64,000 nucleotides of DNA from RSA9 sp036381195. GTDB lineage: Bacteria; Gemmatimonadota; Gemmatimonadetes; Longimicrobiales; RSA9. Numbering within the stretch: position 1 is the stretch's first letter; each line of letters opens with the position of its first letter. Location of the stretch: NCBI GenBank assembly GCA_036381195.1, contig DASVDH010000019.1, positions 7,452 through 71,451 of the forward strand, in the 5' to 3' direction. Below the pieces are notes generated by a model. That model had not been told where the DNA came from. It saw nothing but the letters and a program-made list of their open reading frames with translations, and made no database searches. A program made the position numbers and the translations under genes. This document shows positions 61,351 to 64,000 of the stretch, piece after piece.

Positions 61351-62585
61351 TCGTACCGGAGCGCGGCGACGGGGTCCATGCGCGCGGCGCGCCAGGCCGG
61401 GAAGATGCCGAACGCGACGCCGGCGACGACGGCCATGGCGAGCGCGGCGAGGACGGCGGCGAACGGGACGCGCGCGGGGATCGGGGTGACGCTGCTGATC
61501 AGGAACGCGATGCCGCCGCCGATGGCGAGGCCGATGGCGCCGCCGATCCCGGTCAGCGTGGCGGCTTCGCAGAGGAACTGCCAGAGGATCTCGCGGCGCG
61601 TGGCGCCGACGGCCTTGCGGACGCCGATTTCCCGGGTGCGTTCGGTCACCGCGATCATCATGATCGCGATGACGCCGACGCCGCCGACGGCGAGCGCGAC
61701 GGAGGACAGGGCGATCATCACGAGGAAGAAGACGAACGTGAGCCGGTTGAAGGTGGCGAGCATTTCCTCCTGGCGGATGACCGCGAAGTCGTTGGCCTCC
61801 GCCGGCCGCAGCCCCCGCATGGAGCGGAGCCGGGCGATGACCTGATCCATTGCCTCCTGCATGGTGGCGTGCGGCGCCGTGACGACGAGGATGGAGAGCA
61901 TCTCGGGGTCGGTCTCGAGGTACTTCAGGGCCGCAGTGTACGGGACGATGGCGATGTTCTTGACGATGGACGCGAAGATGTTCTCGCTCAGCTCGTAGAT
62001 GCCGATCACGCGGAATGGCTTGCCATCGAGTCGGACCTGGCGGCCGATGGGGTCGAGCGCGCCGAACAAGGTCTCGGCGAGCGGCTTCGAGATCACGACG
62101 ACGGGCCGCGAGGCCGACACGTCGCCGGGAAGGAAGCCGTGGCCGCTGATCATCCGGCCGCGCCTGAAGCCCTCCCAGCCCGCATCGTTCGCGGAGACCT
62201 GCACGTCGTCCACACGCGTGCTCCCCACCTCCATGTCTACGGAGAGGTCGAAGTTCACGATGGCGGCCTTCACGGCGTCGAGGCGGCGGATGGCGCGGGC
62301 CTCTTCCTCCGTGATGGGCGGGTTGTCCGCCCAGGGCGGCCGGCTGCCGTCGCTCACCAGCCGGACCTCGTTGAAGTCGAAGCGGGCGACGATGAAGTTC
62401 TTCGGGCCGGCGGCTTCGATCCCTTCGATGATGCTCGACCGGATGCCGGCGATCATCGCGCTCATGACCATGACCGTCGCGACACCGACGACGATGCCGA
62501 GGATGGTCAGCGCCGAGCGGAACCTGTTCGCGCGGAGCTGGTCCACCGCCAGCACGGCGCCCTCGACGAAGCTCTCCAGGCGCAC
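61347..62585 (-). CDS. ABC transporter permease, MacB/FtsX type (second)
   Basis: This 412-residue inner-membrane permease has an N-terminal helix (FRSALTILGIVVGVATVMVM, about 22-41) and a large periplasmic MacB core domain (about 45-275). The three-helix FtsX domain at the C-terminus contains TERTREIGVRKAVGATRREILWQFL and ends in ARMDPVAALRYE. It is paired with a second permease three bases upstream, as in MacB-like exporters of antibiotics, lipoproteins or peptides. Substrate is unknown. Confidence 0.92.
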   Translation of the reverse strand: MRLESFVEGAVLAVDQLRANRFRSALTILGIVVGVATVMVMSAMIAGIRSSIIEGIEAAGPKNFIVARFDFNEVRLVSDGSRPPWADNPPITEEEARAIRRLDAVKAAIVNFDLSVDMEVGSTRVDDVQVSANDAGWEGFRRGRMISGHGFLPGDVSASRPVVVISKPLAETLFGALDPIGRQVRLDGKPFRVIGIYELSENIFASIVKNIAIVPYTAALKYLETDPEMLSILVVTAPHATMQEAMDQVIARLRSMRGLRPAEANDFAVIRQEEMLATFNRLTFVFFLVMIALSSVALAVGGVGVIAIMMIAVTERTREIGVRKAVGATRREILWQFLCEAATLTGIGGAIGLAIGGGIAFLISSVTPIPARVPFAAVLAALAMAVVAGVAFGIFPAWRAARMDPVAALRYE

Positions 62586-62588
62586 GGC

Positions 62589-63833
<1,245 letters not shown>

Positions 63834-63842
63834 GGATCTCGG

Positions 63843-64000
63843 CTATGCAGGCAGCGCTTCGCGTCTCACGTCGCTCTCGATCCTGCCGTCGCGGAGCGTG
63901 ACGGTGCGGTGGGCGTAGGCGGCGATGTCGTGCTCGTGCGTCACCAGCACGATCGTCTGCCCCTGGCGGTGCAGCTCACCGAAGAGCGCCATGATCTCCT
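63843..64000 (-). CDS. ABC transporter ATP-binding protein (5' part outside window)
   Basis: Only the last 52 codons are visible. They carry the H-loop region QTIVLVTHEHDIAAYAHRT followed by LRDGRI, the classic end of a MacB/LolD-type nucleotide-binding subunit; Walker and signature motifs lie beyond the right edge. It is the first gene of the operon with the two FtsX permeases and the BshB1-like gene. Confidence 0.9.
   Translation of the reverse strand, partial: EIMALFGELHRQGQTIVLVTHEHDIAAYAHRTVTLRDGRIESDVRREALPA

Overview
The window is a compact, very GC-rich bacterial chromosome segment (about 60 coding genes in 64 kb). Most genes are read on the + strand in tightly coupled runs with ATGA, GTGA, TTGA or TGATG overlaps. 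There are no insertion sequences, phage genes, CRISPR arrays or toxin loci that I can see, so this is core chromosome. Gene content (K+-type membrane pyrophosphatase, MglA/roadblock pair, bacillithiol deacetylase, Peptidase-propeller-Omp85 fusion, NHL-type lipoprotein) and promoters with a TAnnTT -10 suggest Gemmatimonadota or a close relative; this placement is inference.

Layout. 0-7.6 kb: dtd (cut by the window edge), maf, mtnA, glpK, a YfiM-like lipoprotein, glycogen debranching enzyme, a zinc-ribbon protein and threonine aldolase. 7.9-10.5 kb: recA, facing a propeller lipoprotein on the - strand. 10.8-18.7 kb: alaS, a small unknown, gmhA, an SDR oxidoreductase, a CCA/poly(A) nucleotidyltransferase, a ZIP transporter and rarA. 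18.9-25.4 kb: a LEA-type lipoprotein, hflX, a DUF2520 protein, pdxJ, an HPt protein, a flippase-like membrane protein and ispE (apparently CTG-initiated). 25.4-28.7 kb: tRNA-Gln(UUG), an unknown protein, prs, rplY and pth. 28.7-33.5 kb: hppA, an M20 peptidase and ychF. 33.8-36.5 kb: rpsF, rpsR, a DUF2232 protein, rplI and rsfS.

36.5-44.8 kb: a 1085-residue secreted metallopeptidase-propeller-outer-membrane-barrel fusion, an intrinsic terminator, then a degenerate ParA-like/SPOR membrane protein coupled to smc. 44.9-47.5 kb: an MBL hydrolase, DAHP synthase, yraN, and a - strand pair (CoA-binding protein and a 74-residue protein). 48.0-54.6 kb: SRP RNA (ffs), dnaX, ebfC and recR, then a small membrane protein, roadblock protein, mglA, pgsA and cinA. 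54.6-55.2 kb is a non-coding block of degenerate tandem repeats ahead of grpE and dnaJ. 57.2 kb carries an exact 65-bp inverted copy of part of the DAHP synthase gene. The - strand then holds a cysteine desulfurase-mnmA tRNA thiolation operon and, at the right end, an ABC exporter operon (ATPase cut by the edge, two FtsX permeases) that runs into a bacillithiol-type deacetylase. A HIRAN-like + strand gene lies between them.

Most of the window is housekeeping: replication and repair (recA, rarA, dnaX, recR, smc), translation (alaS, L25, S6, S18, L9, Pth, RsfS, tRNA-Gln, SRP RNA, mnmA) and cofactors (pdxJ, ispE, aroF). The features most worth a second look are the DAHP-synthase repeat, the fusion protein, the pseudo-ATPase/SPOR/smc coupling, the variant SRP RNA loop, the TAnnTT promoter pattern, the non-canonical start codons and the repeat block before grpE.
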